Assembly (NCBI GenBank): GCA_963210315.1 | Contig: OY723262.1 | Coordinates: forward strand, 1,302,001-1,366,000 | Reading direction: 5' to 3' | DNA: 64,000 nt | Source of the DNA: Rhynchopus euleeides | Lineage: Eukaryota > Euglenozoa > Diplonemea > Diplonemida > Diplonemidae | Program-made: the position numbers and the translations under genes | Notes under the pieces: generated by a model | What the model saw: only the letters and a program-made list of their open reading frames with translations | Database searches by the model: none | Told to the model about the DNA's origin: nothing | Shown: in pieces, positions 9,217 to 21,001 of the stretch | How positions within the stretch are numbered: position 1 is the stretch's first letter | Layout of the letters: the number at the start of each line of letters is the position of its first letter

Positions 9217-10222
9217 CACGGTGGGATCTTGTAAATTTTACATGTAAAAATACCGATTTTTACATGTATTATACATGTATAATACTTGCATGTCAACTAT
9301 TATACATGTATAATACATGTAAATGCCTGAAATATACATGTAAAATACATGTATATCAAGCAAAAATACATGTATAATAGTTGCATGTCAACTATTATAC
9401 ATGTATTTTTACTTGATATACCGTATACGTAAATATTTTGGAACGTAAATATTATGGAACGTAAATATTTTGGAACGCTGGTGGGTTGGCGTTCCAGATT
9501 TTTTTCGTTCCATAATATTTACAGGGCTTTCTGCGACTCGGGGACTTGGACCAGGTGATCGGACGGCATACAGAGTCCCTGACGGGACCTACTCGTGCAC
9601 TTTTCGCGCGATTCCTGACGCAAGCCGTCCTCACCACCGAGTCCCCAACTGGCCCTGTAAATATTATGGAACGTAAATATTATGGAACGGACCGGCCAAA
9701 AATGGGCCCGTTCCATAATATTTACGTATACGGTACATGTATTTTACATGTATATTTCATGCATTTACATGTATTTTACATGTATAATACTTGTCATGCA
9801 AGTATTATACATGTAAAATACTTGCACGACAAGTAAAATACATGTATAATACTTGCATGACAAGTAAAATACTTGCATGCAAGTAAAATACATGTATTTT
9901 ACTTGCATGCAAGTATTTTACTTGTCATGCAAGTATTTTACATGTATAATACTTGCATGACAAGTATTATACATGTAAAATACATGTAAATGCATGAAAT
10001 ATACATGTAAAATACATGTATATCAAGTAAAAATACATGTATAATAGTTGACATGCAACTATTATACATGTATTTTTACTTGATATACATGTATTTTACA
10101 TGTATATTTCAGGCATATACATGTATTATACATGTATAATAGTTGACATGCAAGTATTATACATGTATAATACATGTAAAAATCAGTATTTTTACATGTA
10201 AAATTTACAAGATCCCACCGTG
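9217..10222. mobile_element. AT-rich giant palindrome FB1
   Basis: Starts CACGGTGGGATCTTGTAAAT and ends with the reverse complement. Flanked by CA on both sides (9215-9216, 10223-10224). Made almost only of TACATGTA-type palindromic words (TACATGTAAAATACATG, TACTTGCATGCAAGTA). It matches FB2 and FB3. Its left arm is interrupted by element N1 at 9421-9733. No coding capacity; the single strand would fold end to end. Confidence 0.8.
9421..9733. mobile_element. Nested inverted-repeat element N1 in FB1
   Basis: Inverted ends CCGTATACGTAAATATT, with GGAACG repeats inside. Flanked by TA at 9419-9420 and 9734-9735. Removing it and one TA restores a sequence found uninterrupted in FB3 near 53758-53780, so this is a genuine insertion with TA duplication. 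Confidence 0.8.
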
Positions 10223-10224
10223 CA

Positions 10225-12590
10225 CGCCCACACACATTCACACTGAGAACTAAACAAAGAAACCTTTGTCAAGGGCAACACAGTTAGGGGGGGTCCGACC
10301 CCCCTTCTTGGTGCATGGAACAGGGAGGGTGGGGGAGACAGCGCCGCATTGGTGGTTGAATGATAGTGGTGGTATAGGCATTCTATTGGCACCTGCTCCT
10401 TCTGGAGGTGCCCGAAGGCGTCTTCAGGGTATTCGCAGGATATGCTGCGATGTGTAAATCCGCAAAAACTGGGTTTGTGGATTTATCGCGTGGAGGAGGC
10501 ATCGGGGTGTACTCGGAACACTCCTGCGAAAGACGGCCAGAAAATGGCAATCATGAGTGAGGCGACGTGCTTTTTTCATGCGGTAGCGCCTGCCGTGATT
10601 TCTTCTTCGCTTCTTCATAGCTGGCAACAATCCAGTTGGTCGAAACAACTCAATTGATCACTCAATTGGTACCCACTTTGGCCCATTTGCACTGTGTGTC
10701 TTAGGCAGACTCAAAAGCTCCTTCCCCCTCCCCCAACATCTACCCTCGCTGTCTGCTTGCGATTGGCGTGGAAATTTCCCAATTTGAATACCCAAACCTG
10801 AGTACCGATTGATATTCTCATCTTGAGATTCGTGCCAAAATGGAGCAAACCACGAGCCCAAACTGTCTGCCACCCGGCTATTTTCCTCTTCTCTTTGTCT
10901 GACAGGAGGGGGGGGTGGTAGACCTCACACTCATTCAAGACCCCCACGAACTCACTGAGCCACAACCACCACGATACCCACCCCACACCCTCCCCCGTCA
11001 TCACCCTCTCTTTGCCCTCTCTTCTACAGCCGACCTCTCCCATGTTAGGCAGGCTGCAGCCCGGTTCTGCTGATTGAAATATTAGGATCGACAGTGCAGT
11101 GGAGTGCAGTGGAGCGTGCATCAAGAGCGTGACTCGGTGTGTGTGACAGTGGATGTCGCACCACACGCCCGCTCGGTGACCCCCCCCCCCTCTGACATTA
11201 CGGACAGACACCTGGTTGTGTTTTAGTGATACTGTATTGCGGTCCAACCACCAAGCCACTGACAGACAACTGCTACACACCCTCCCGTTGTGCATTGATC
11301 TGCCTTGTACAACATATCTGGTGTAGTGACTACAAAAAGGACTAACATTGCGAGAAGGTGCTGGGAGATTTACTTTTCCATTCCCTCTCGACGATCAAAA
11401 CCCCCCCCCCCCCTCTGACACCAACGAAAACATGTTACCGTGTGCGGAGTGCAGATCACACAACAAGGGCTGCTCGCTCAGTGTGCTCTACACTGCTTCC
11501 AAAAGACACACGTGTGAGTGGGGGGGCTGGATCTATCAAGAGCAGGAGGCCCACCAAACCCCCCCCCCCCTACAAAATGTTCCACGTGTGAGTTGGTGGG
11601 AGGCTGCAGCGGAAACCTCTCGGTGCGACCTGCACCCAACAAATTTGACTTGACACAAAGTTTAACGTGTGAGTGTGTACAGTAGGAGATCACATCAAGA
11701 GCAGATCCGCTCGGTGTGCCTCCCCACTGATACAAAAAAATGCTGAAACGTGTGAGTGTGCACGCAGGGCATGTGTGTGGTTACCGCCCTTGCCCCCCCT
11801 CCCCCACCCCCCCCCCCCCCCGCCTCCCCCCCCCCCTGAACAAAACACAACAGCCCGACACCTCCTCTCTCGCACTCCATTTGAATGTGTCTGCCACGCG
11901 CATAAGGGACGCAGGGAGGGGTGGGTTTGCAGGTGGATATGGGGTGGGCATGGCGGGGGGGGGGTTTTTCTGGATCCAGGGAAATCTGAATTGAACAACG
12001 AAGGGGGCCCCCCCTCTCCTCCCTTCCCCCCCCCCAAATAAGGTGTGTTCATTTCATTTCATGTCTGGTTTTTTTTAGAGAGGGTTTTTTAACTCCTTCA
12101 TGAAGCGTACTTTTGTTGCATGGGCCTTGCATTTACAGCAGGTTTACGACATCACATGGTGCCCTTCCTGAGGCTATCTGTTTGATGGGGTGTGCGGTGT
12201 AGAAAGGCCAGCGGCGGTTCGATTCAGGGTGTTCTTGCCTGTGTGTAGGGAAGTTACCCCAAAATCCTCGCAAAGCCGCAACAGTGTTTGGATGTAGAGA
12301 AGGAATAACACATCTGTGCATACCACGGAGCTGACATGTAAAGGGCATCTCAGTTCGCAGGGCAATGTGGGGGATCGCAAAAAAAATGTCCCCATCCCCC
12401 CCCCCCCCCCACTCCACGCGCGGAGAAGTCAAAAGAAACACACGGCTTTTAAAAAAATACGAAGCGGTGCGGATGTTCTCCCCACCCCCTCCCACCCGCT
12501 CCCCTGATACCCGTCTCACAGACGCTCCCTCTGCACCACCCACCCTGGCCTGTCGTGTTGCATGCTGCCGTGACAACACCTGAACTCTGC
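10225..12590. other. Intergenic spacer with degenerate repeats
   Basis: No gene supported. A GGGGGGGTCCGACCCCCC hairpin lies at about 10287. Between 11510 and 11780 a degenerate unit of about 80 bp, starting ACGTGTGAGT, recurs four times with pieces such as ATCAAGAGCAG. Multiple C tracts (11800-11840, 12400). A pyrimidine tract ends in CTGCAG at 12591-12592, the likely acceptor of the next gene. Confidence 0.45.
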
Positions 12591-12616
12591 AGGTGGCCGT
12601 AGCCGCCACCCTGGTG

Positions 12617-13825
12617 ATGCAGCAGGAGCAGCAGTTATGGACTGCTTGGGCTCCATGGCTGTACAAGAGCGTGTGTGTTATGCAGCTCGACAGCGAGGCC
12701 GTGTCGCTCGATGCTGACACACAGCGGGGTGACACGGGAGCCCTCCGCGTCCTGACTGCAACAAACAAGTGGCCCCGCCCCAGCGCGGACCTACAGGGCG
12801 GCGATGTGTCTGCCGCGATAATGCTCGGGCTCCCGAGCGCCCCCCAGGGCCCTGCTCAGGAGTTTGCAGCGACAGAACCCGCGAAACCGTCCCACGTTGC
12901 CAGTGTGCTGCACAAACGCCACATCCTGCGCGCGCGCTGCCTGCGGCAGCAGGAGGACCTGGCTGTGGTGAAGCTCACAGACGGCGTGGTGCTGGATGAC
13001 CTGCACAAGGGATCGACCTTCCGGGGCACCATCCCCCTCCCCTCCGCCCGCCAGCGCAACATCGGCCCGAAGAGCGCCGCCCTGGCATGCCAGCCGGGGG
13101 GCACCCTCGCGGTGTTCACCGACTACCAGCACCCGCCGCACAACCAGGGCGGCATGCAGAGCGTGCTGCTGTGGGATGTGCTCCACAACTCCACCCCCGA
13201 CCCCCGGCGCCACACCGTGCTGCAGGTCGACGGGAAGGTGGAGGATGTGTGCTTCCAGGGGGGGCAGTCCGGGCATGACATCATATGGTGCACCACCAGC
13301 AATGGGTACCTCCGCTGTGTCGACATCCGTGTCGGGGGGCAAGTGGGGTCTGCCACGATGAAGCGTGAGTGCATCGCCACCAACAGCATGGCGCTCCACA
13401 CCGTCTCCTCCAACGCGTCGGGCACGCTTGTCGCAACGGCTGGCAGCGAAGCCTTGATGCTGTGGGACTGCAGGGCGACAGGGAGGGGCCACCTTATGGC
13501 GTTTGATCATGCGGGGCTGGATGTAACCCACGCCTCGTGGCACCCTTCAGACGACGCAGTGCTTGCATCTGCCACACCCGATGGGCGGGTGTGGGTGTGG
13601 GACCTCTCCCTCTTCGGCCCGATGGACCGCCCTGCACAGACCCTCCCCCCCGAGCTGGTGTTCCTCCACTGCGGGCATTCGGCAGCCCTGACAGACCTGG
13701 CGTGGCACCCTTCACAGCCCTACACCATCATGAGTGCGGACAAACAGGCTTTCCTCCATATATTCTCCCCGCTGACACTGCATACACAGGAAGAGCAAAC
13801 CGACCGCAGCATGTCGGCAGGATGA
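12617..13825 (+). CDS. RBBP4/MSI1-type WD40 histone-binding protein
   Basis: 402 residues. The start is ATG 12617, 24 bases after the AG at 12591-12592. The N-terminus (EQQLWTAWAPWLYKSVCV) matches the family's N-terminal helix, which contributes to histone H4 binding (EEYKIWKKNTPFLYDLV-like in RBBP4). WD repeats fill the rest. The C-terminal part is diagnostic: ASWHPSDDAVLASATPDGRVWVWDLS, then a short insert and PPELVFLHCGHSAALTDLAW, matching the [20 protein letters not shown] region. Family members chaperone H3-H4 in CAF-1, HAT1, HDAC and PRC2 complexes in the nucleus. Length is close to the usual 410-430. Which complex it serves cannot be told from sequence. Confidence 0.85.
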   Translation: MQQEQQLWTAWAPWLYKSVCVMQLDSEAVSLDADTQRGDTGALRVLTATNKWPRPSADLQGGDVSAAIMLGLPSAPQGPAQEFAATEPAKPSHVASVLHKRHILRARCLRQQEDLAVVKLTDGVVLDDLHKGSTFRGTIPLPSARQRNIGPKSAALACQPGGTLAVFTDYQHPPHNQGGMQSVLLWDVLHNSTPDPRRHTVLQVDGKVEDVCFQGGQSGHDIIWCTTSNGYLRCVDIRVGGQVGSATMKRECIATNSMALHTVSSNASGTLVATAGSEALMLWDCRATGRGHLMAFDHAGLDVTHASWHPSDDAVLASATPDGRVWVWDLSLFGPMDRPAQTLPPELVFLHCGHSAALTDLAWHPSQPYTIMSADKQAFLHIFSPLTLHTQEEQTDRSMSAG

Positions 13826-15086
13826 AAAAGAGGAAGGATACTGCCAGTGTGGATTGTCGCAGAAGGATGTGGGAAGGGATCGGAGGGTGTGGGGTGTGTG
13901 GTGTGGGCATGGTTAGAGAGTGAGAGAGAGATACCTCTACTGATTCCTCTGTCTAGCGCTTGCGTTCGTTGGGGGGGCTTCAGAGATGTGGGGATGGGTG
14001 GGGGTGGGTGGGTGGGTGGGTGGGGGAGCCCAGACACTCAGAGGTTACTCTGCTCTGCATCAAAACTGCCCTACCCCCCCCCCCCCACGCTCCCATCCCC
14101 CCCCTCGCTTCTCGACATCACCGCGCATCACCGCCTGCGCTGCTGTGTGTTGAGGTATCAAACCCAAGAAAGGTTTGGGTCTCCAGGACCCCGCCTTGTT
14201 TGTGTGGCTTGGGAGTGCTGGCCTTCCTCTACACAATGGCTCTGTCCGACACCAGGGGGAGCTGTCCGCAACACGGGCTGGTGTAGACTGTAGACTCTGC
14301 CAGGCTGATTTTCCCATGCCGTGCTCTCATAGAGTTGTGATTAGCAAGCTTTCTTCATCAGGGCTGTTGGTTTGGTTGGGCAGGCAGGGCGGCGGAGGTG
14401 GTGGTGTGAAGGGGGTGGTGAGCGAGGCGTGTCATTCTTTAGCCCGCAGAAAGAAATCCTCGGCTCTATCCCGCCCCCCCTGATGTGACCGCCTGCGAAT
14501 GGATGCCTCCCCCCCTACACCCACCCCCGGTCCCCACACTGCCGTATTTTGTCATACCACGCATGCAAGGTGGCTCGCATTCGCGCTCCACCGAAGCAGC
14601 AATCCTCCGGCACCCTTATCTGCGAAATCCTCCCGCTTCCCGCCCCCTTTGCCACGGTGCTGAGGGTGGCGTCGGAGAGGAGAATCCTGACCAGCGTGGG
14701 CACAAAGGGGTCCCTCTGGACATCAGCAGCACAAACGGACGAGCGCGCGTCAAAGATCTCCTCTTCGTCATTGTCGTTGCTTCCAGGCCCTCTAGTTCGG
14801 AACGCACTTCACGAGCGTTTGTGCCACGAACGAAGAAGGGCACGTCATTGTATCAACAGGATACAAGATTTGCTGATGTGGGTGGTCATCCGGATCTGCA
14901 GTGCCTGCATTAGGCAACGTGAGAGAGGGTCCGGAGCACGTCCCGTGATGCACCGCGGTATATTTTATACAGGCGCAACACACCTCGAATGCCTTCCCTC
15001 TGTCCCCCGACACCCACCCCGTTATCATCAGCGCGACCCCACCCCCTCCGCCTCCACACCACCACCACACACCTCCTCCCTGGTGC
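13826..15086. other. Intergenic spacer
   Basis: No gene supported. G- and C-rich tracts (13980-14030, 14076-14105). Overlapping open frames at 14485-15118 on both strands carry no motif. A pyrimidine tract ends in GGTGCAG at 15088, just before the ML gene. Confidence 0.45.
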
Positions 15087-15114
15087 AGACAAGCCATACA
15101 TCACACTCTACACA

Positions 15115-15582
15115 ATGATTCGCACCCTGCTTGTGCTGTGCGTTGCGGCGGTTGCCTCAGGGTCGTTCCTTGACCGCCTGCGCGGGAAGCACCACTCCTA
15201 CGAGAAGAAGCCGCAGATGAAGGTCTGCAACGCTGGGCAGGATCTGTTCCAGGTGAACCCCAGCCTCGGCCTGACGGTCACACCCTACCCGCCGCGCTCT
15301 GGTGAGACCTTCACGGTGGACCTGCACGGGTACGTGAAGCAGAGGCTGGAGAACATCCGCCTCTCGGTCAACGTCCACTACGGGCTGATCCCCCTGGCGG
15401 ACACCACCGTGGATGTGTGCGGCGAGCTGCACTGCCCCATCCCCCAGGGCCCCTTTGAGATGAAGAAGGAGGTCAAGCTCCCCGGCGCCGCGCCCAGCGG
15501 GCACTACCGCATCTCCGTGAAGGGGCACAACCTGAAGAACCAGGAGATCATCTGCGCATCGATCGACGTCTACATTAAGTAA
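15115..15582 (+). CDS. Secreted ML-domain (NPC2-like) lipid-binding protein
   Basis: 155 residues from ATG 15115, 27 bases after an AG acceptor. Residues 1-17 are a signal peptide (IRTLLVLCVAAVASGS). The mature part has the ML layout: beta-rich, early Cys (KVCNAG), the central pair VCGELHCPI, a Lys-rich strand before the C-terminal segment SGHYRISVKGHNLKNQEIIC and a final strand. ML proteins (NPC2, GM2A, MD-2, phosphatidylglycerol transfer protein) bind single lipids in the lysosome or outside the cell. The CPI motif and the C-terminal Tyr-x-hydrophobic-Gly context fit NPC2/PG-PI-TP best. The lipid is not predictable. Confidence 0.85.
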   Translation: MIRTLLVLCVAAVASGSFLDRLRGKHHSYEKKPQMKVCNAGQDLFQVNPSLGLTVTPYPPRSGETFTVDLHGYVKQRLENIRLSVNVHYGLIPLADTTVDVCGELHCPIPQGPFEMKKEVKLPGAAPSGHYRISVKGHNLKNQEIICASIDVYIK

Positions 15583-16328
15583 GCCTTGCCGGCAGAAACG
15601 AGGCCCCGTCGGCCAGCACACACACCCCCTGCATAAAAGAGCGAAGAAGGGGGGTCGGCTATGTGCCTTTGCCTTTCTACTTCATTACCCCCACCCCCCC
15701 GCCACCTCTCCTGCTTCCCCCCATGACTTTGGCTTGCTAAAAGCGTAACGGGTGGGAAGGGGTGAGAGAGTGAGACAATGAGAGAGAGAGAGAGATACCC
15801 AACATTAACAGTTCCACCCCCCCACCCCCCCCCCCCCCCCGTTTTCGTACTCAATCCACAAAACAAAAGCCTCTCCCAAAAGTCCCCCTTTCCCCTCTCT
15901 CTGCGTGGGTTGTTATTTCTTTTGTGGAAAAAACAGTGTTCTCAGTAAAACAAAATGTGCCGTCACTCCTCTGGCCGTACTGCACGTCAGGGCTGCGCAC
16001 ATCGATACAAAACAAGAATTAGCGGGGTGGGTGGGGGTTGTTTGGAGATCTGTCTGTGTATGGTGGTGCAAAAAATGCAATGCTGAGGGGCGTCTTCCGA
16101 GACTCTCTCTCTCCCTCCCCCCCCTCTACACGCCAGATCTCACCTCCCCTGCCGGCACAACAAAGGGCGGTAAGACCGCTTGTCCGGGCGCCTGTTCACA
16201 ATGGTTTATTTCCTGTGTTGCTTGTGGGCCTGCTTGTGGGTGGCTCATCGCCTCAGTGTGTGTGCATGTGTTATTCTGTTGTTGTTTTTTTTTGCTCCTC
16301 GCGGCTTCACCCCCCCCCCCAAGATATA
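15583..16328. other. Intergenic spacer
   Basis: No gene seen. (GA)n at about 15779-15795 and C tracts at 15817-15841 and 16311-16320. Confidence 0.5.
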
Positions 16329-16330
16329 TG

Positions 16331-17261
16331 CACGGTGGGATCTTGTAAATTTTACATGTATAACTACAAGTATATACATGTATTATACATGTATAATACT
16401 TGCATGTCAACTATTATACATGTATAATACATGTATATGCCTGAAATATACATGTAAAATACATGTATATCAAGTAAAAATACAAGTATAATATTTGCAT
16501 GTCAACTATTATACTTGTATTTTTACTTGATATACATGTATTTTACATGTATATTTCAGGCATTTACATGTATTTTACATGTATAATACTTGTCATGCAA
16601 GTATTATACATGTAAAATACTTGCATGACAAGTAAAATACTTGCATGCAAGTAAAATACATGTATTTTACTTGCATGCAAGTATTTTACTTGTCATGCAA
16701 GTATTATACATGTATTTTACTTGTCATGCAAGTATTTTGCGCTAACCAGGCTCCTGGTCTCTAGCAAAGAAGACTGTTGGCAGCGCATGTGTTCACCCAT
16801 GTACCCCACAGGTAACGAACCAGCGCACAAACAAAAACTACCGCTTGTGCGCAATATGTCTACCCGCTCTCTCTTCAAGGCGAAGGAGATTGAGTGGGAG
16901 TCGCTGAGAGTCACGAAGGTGCCGGCATTCATGCAGGAGTTCCTCTGCGCTCCGGAGGTCGTGAAGTGCATGTATTTTACATGTATAATACTTGCATGAC
17001 AAGTATTATACATGTAAAATACATGTAAATGCCTGAAATATACATGTAAAATACATGTATATCAAGTAAAAATACAAGTATAATAGTTGACATGCAAGTA
17101 TTATACTTGTATTTTTACTTGATATACATGTATTTTACATGTATATTTCAGGCATATACATGTATTATACATGTATAATAGTTGACATGCAAGTATTATA
17201 CATGTATAATACATGTATATACTTGTAGTTATACATGTAAAATTTACAAGATCCCACCGTG
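16331..17261. mobile_element. AT-rich giant palindrome FB2
   Basis: Same ends as FB1. Flanked by TG on both sides (16329-16330, 17262-17263). The palindrome is split near its centre by about 235 bp of ordinary-composition sequence (about 16738-16972) absent from FB3; that insert has no terminal repeats I can see. Confidence 0.8.
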
Positions 17262-17263
17262 TG

Positions 17264-18180
17264 CGACAATATAGCCCCCCAAGCCTGGCAAGGACGGGTG
17301 ATGGGGGTAAGCATATACAAGGTCCCTTCGCGACCCACTGCCACATGTGGTACCCCGGTCAGCTAAAAGAAAAATCTTACTCATTATTTCGAGCGACAAA
17401 GCGTACATATTACGAAGTCGGGTTCGCAAAGTAATGAAGAAAAAAAATCACACGGCTGAAAAAGCTTTAGGGTTATCACCTTAACGCCACTTCACAGGGC
17501 CTCACCACAACCTTTGCGATCATCCAGCGCCTGTCTCCTGAACGACCTTCTTTCGCCATGGCTCCATCACCCCAGCTTGCTGTGCGGGGTGGGCGATGGG
17601 GCGGGGCGATACTCAATTATTTCCTTCCCTGTCGGTGATGCCGTTGTTGTGAAGCGGTGTGCGCGCCATCCCCCCTCTTCCCTGCACACACAGGCAAGGG
17701 TAGTGGAGGGAGGGCGTGTACAAAGCGTTCCGTGAGAGAGTTGCAGACAAAACCACAACCCCCGCGCCGGAGCAAGATGATTCAGACACAGTCGCGGCTC
17801 CGGCTGGCTCAAACCTGCCGGTGAGTTTGCACGGGTGTCGCTCTGAGTGTGTTCGTCCGAGCTCAACAGCGACAGGTGGAGGCAAAGCTGAGAAAAGCTG
17901 TCTCCTTGATTTGATTTACCTGATTCATCGAAACGCAGCAAAAAAAATAATCAAGCCTCCTCCCGGATCCTGGATCGCCGAAAAGCCAGTCAGAAACCAC
18001 TGATATCCACACCCCACACCCCGAAGCAGCCCTGCGAGTGTGACATACAAAAAAGCAAAAAAAAACGAAGTGGTTCCACATCCTCCCCACCCCCCACCCC
18101 CCCCCCCCCCACCCTTTTCCCTTTGCTGCTCCTGTTGTCCACCGCACCGCACCACACCCCCCCCCCCCCCCGACACCACC
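17264..18180. other. Intergenic spacer
   Basis: No gene supported; A-runs and two C tracts (about 18090-18110, 18156-18170). Confidence 0.45.
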
Positions 18181-18189
18181 CTCCCCCTT

Positions 18190-19053
18190 CAGGCATGTCG
18201 CTAAGCGTCGACCGTCGACCCAGTGATTTTGGGTTCCCCCCCCATAAAAAAGCGTCGACCCAGCGTCGACCCAGTGGACTGGGTTGACGCTTGGTCGAGG
18301 CTTGGAGCGTCGACCTAGTGGAACTGGGTTGCCATTCAAGCCTGGACCAAGCGTCAACCCTATTTATTACACTGGGTCGACGCTAACCTAGCGTTGGCCC
18401 GGTTACACTGGGTCGACGCTCACCAAGCGTCGACCAAGCGTCAACCCACTTTCACTGGGTCGACGTCGAAGAGAGTATGGTTTTGCAGGAACAGATGCTC
18501 ACTACCGTGGCCTCCGGCGGCTGGGGGGCTCCGCCCCCCAGACCCCCCTGTGGCGTATGTCTCGTACTCAAGTCATTCGATTCCCACCGGGTCAGGGAAT
18601 CCACCCACTCCAGTAGCCTCAGGAGGACGCAGCCAACTCACACAGAATCTGTACGCCCACAATGAACAGATGCTCACTACCGTGGCCTCCGGCGGCTGGG
18701 GGGCCCTGCCCCCCAGACCCCCCATCTCGCGTGCCCGTCTAGTAACCAAGTCCTTGCGCTTTGACGGCCGTGACATATCAGGGGGCAGCGTCGAAATCAT
18801 GGTCCCGAAAGCCATTTTTTGGTTTCCTCCGGCACCCGACGGCGCGAGCGGGAGAGGAACCACGGAAGGAACCCAGCGCCTCACACCGTGCCCACCTAGT
18901 GGTCCACCGATGGGAAAATTTGGCAACAACACGAGCGCGCGCGAAGCGCGCGCGAGAAAAATTGACCCCTAGTGTTTTCCCCCCTGATCCCCCCCCAAAA
19001 CAGGAGCGTCAACCCACCAAATCTCCAAAATCGAAAAGTTAGCGACAGGCCTG
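18190..19053 (+). mobile_element. Mutator-like non-autonomous element M1
   Basis: 864 bp. Ends CAGGCATGTCGCTAA and TTAGCGACAGGCCTG. Exact 9-bp target duplication CTCCCCCTT (18181-18189 and 19054-19062). The first 290 bp are an array of GTCGACGCT/AGCGTCGAC words with ACTGGG. Then come two copies of the hairpin GGCGGCTGGGGGGCTCCGCC with CCCCAGACCCCC (from about 18509 and 18684), and a GCGCGCGAAGCGCGC hairpin followed by an A-run (18935-18960). No transposase. Nearly identical to M2. Confidence 0.85.
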
Positions 19054-19062
19054 CTCCCCCTT

Positions 19063-20539
19063 TCACGGTCGGCTCAGGCTCGTCCGCAGCAAGGGGTGGG
19101 ATGTCGACACCGGGGTGTCGACGGGAAGGGGTTCCACAGCGCGGGTCGGAGGCTGTGCCTGGGTTTGGGTTTTTCGTGGCTCTGGGGGGCCGGAGGAAAC
19201 ACCACACTGGGCGCAGCGTGGGTGTGTGTGTGTGTGTGGTGGGGGGGGGGGTCCCGGGGGGGATATCAGATCTCGACTCCCAATTTGGCGCTATGCGTTC
19301 AGATGTGGTGCAGTCCTGGTTAGCCGCGGAGTGAGGTGGGTGGTGGGTGGGTGGGTGGCGGAGGGGTCGGGGTTGGGGTTGGGGATTCCAGCCGGCCGCC
19401 CGCACGGGCCGTGCACCATGCCATACCAGACGCCATACCGAGGGTCACCACCAGCGTGACGCTTGATGCGCGGGAGGGGGTCGCGGAACATCTCCCCCCT
19501 CAAGCTGCCCGCCACCGCCTTGCCTTGCTTCCCACCTCCTTCTCTTCTCGAAAGAGAGGGTTGGTCGGGGCAGGGCAGGCGGTTGTGCCGGCGGTGGAGG
19601 ACGGGGGGGGGGAGAGGGCAACAAGGGGTGTGGGGGGGGGGGGGGGTGCAAGCGAATACAGCGGGTCGTGCACAGCATGACGCGCCGAAGCGAGCGACAA
19701 ACGGCATGGCTAGGGATCGCACTTGCTTGTGATGCTGAACCATCTGCCGCAACACCCTGGTGCCATCATCAGGGCTGTGGGGAGGGTAGGGTGGGATGGG
19801 TGGTGGGGAAGACGCTGCAGACGACCTCTTCGACTACCACGCTGGCGCCGCTCTGGGGTGGGCTGGGCTGGGGTGGGTGGGGTGGGGGTATGGTCTGAAG
19901 CGATAAGCTGTACCTGGTGGTCGCATTGCGTTGACCTCCGGATGACGATGCGTTCAGCCTCGGGGGGCTACCCCAGCAGGGATGTGGGGAGGGAAAGGGG
20001 ATGTGTGATGTGTTGGGGATCGCAGGCGTGGGGCTTGTGTCGGGACGGCACGCCGGGTTCATATGCAATATAATTCCATCATCAGTTAGTGTCGGGATGG
20101 CGTCAGGGGCTTTAGACGTGGTGCAGTTCGGTGAACCCAGGGGGTAGGGGCGGTTGGATCCGCAGCCTGTGTGGGTTTGGGATGCGGTGGTCATCTCGTC
20201 GCGGTGGGTTGTCTGCGGGGATTGCCACATCTATTGGGTGTGGGGTTTGCCGGTGTCTCGGGCGGTCTCCGCCATCTGCTGCTGTTGTTGTATCGCGTCC
20301 CCATCTTGCCTGAGGGGTATTCCTGCTTGTGGGCTTCAGGTAACCCATCCCCGTAGAGACTCGGCGCCACTCAGCAGCGGCACGCTGCAGCGCGCCTACG
20401 CGTATACACCAACCGGTCCACCATGTGGAGTGTTGGTGCCCTGCGTGGCTGAAGGTGCCTGCAGTGGGTGGTTGCTCTCGGCTGCTGTGGCGCCGTCGTT
20501 GCCCCTCACCGACAGAGGATGTGGCAGCGGCCGTGTCCA
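19063..20539. other. Intergenic spacer
   Basis: No gene supported; (GTGG)n-rich stretch at 19335-19380, long G tracts, minus-strand frames of biased composition. Confidence 0.4.
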
Positions 20540-20820
20540 TGCGTCTGTGGGTTTTGGAGTTGCCTGCCCGTGCCTCGTCCGTCCCACACCAACCCGTGTC
20601 TCGCCCTGGTCCCTCCTGAGGTTTCCGTGATGGCCCCATGATGGGCAGGGGATACCCTTTCCACAGACGGAGTGTCGACACCGTCGATGATCAGCTGTCA
20701 CATTTTTGACAGAGACCATGGTACCATGCGTCATGATCGTCCGCTGCCTGTCTCGTGGTGAGTGCGTGGCAGTGACCCGTGGCCAGTGTCGTGGGTGATG
20801 AAAATATGGTACCGTTGCAG

Positions 20821-21001
20821 GTGGGTATATTCAGGTGTATTAGGGTTAAGGTGTGGGCTAGCCAAGGGTTATCAAGTTGGCACTTTAATTCAGGTCTCTC
20901 TTACATACGGGTGCGTGGTTGGGTAACTACGCGTGTCATGGTCTGGGTTACAATCGGTATACTAATACGGGTACATCTGCAACGGGGTCGTAACGGGTTG
21001 G
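20821..21001 (+). repeat. 181-bp direct repeat, left copy
   Basis: Matches 24663-24843 with only a few mismatches near its right end. Looser similarity extends about 280 bp upstream of both copies (for example GTTGCCTGCCCGTGCC at about 20557 and 24382, a relative also at about 22697). The pair looks like decayed long terminal repeats or a tandemly spread element. Confidence 0.7.

Noticed and set aside
9217-10222. CRISPR array or centromeric satellite
   Set aside because: Words are palindromic and unspaced, the block has defined inverted ends and target duplications, and it recurs at three loci.
12205-12235. tRNA-like GGTTCGATTC
   Set aside because: No acceptor stem or anticodon arm could be drawn around it.
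20838-20850. Telomere-like TTAGGGTTA
   Set aside because: Occurs once within a longer dispersed repeat, not as an array.
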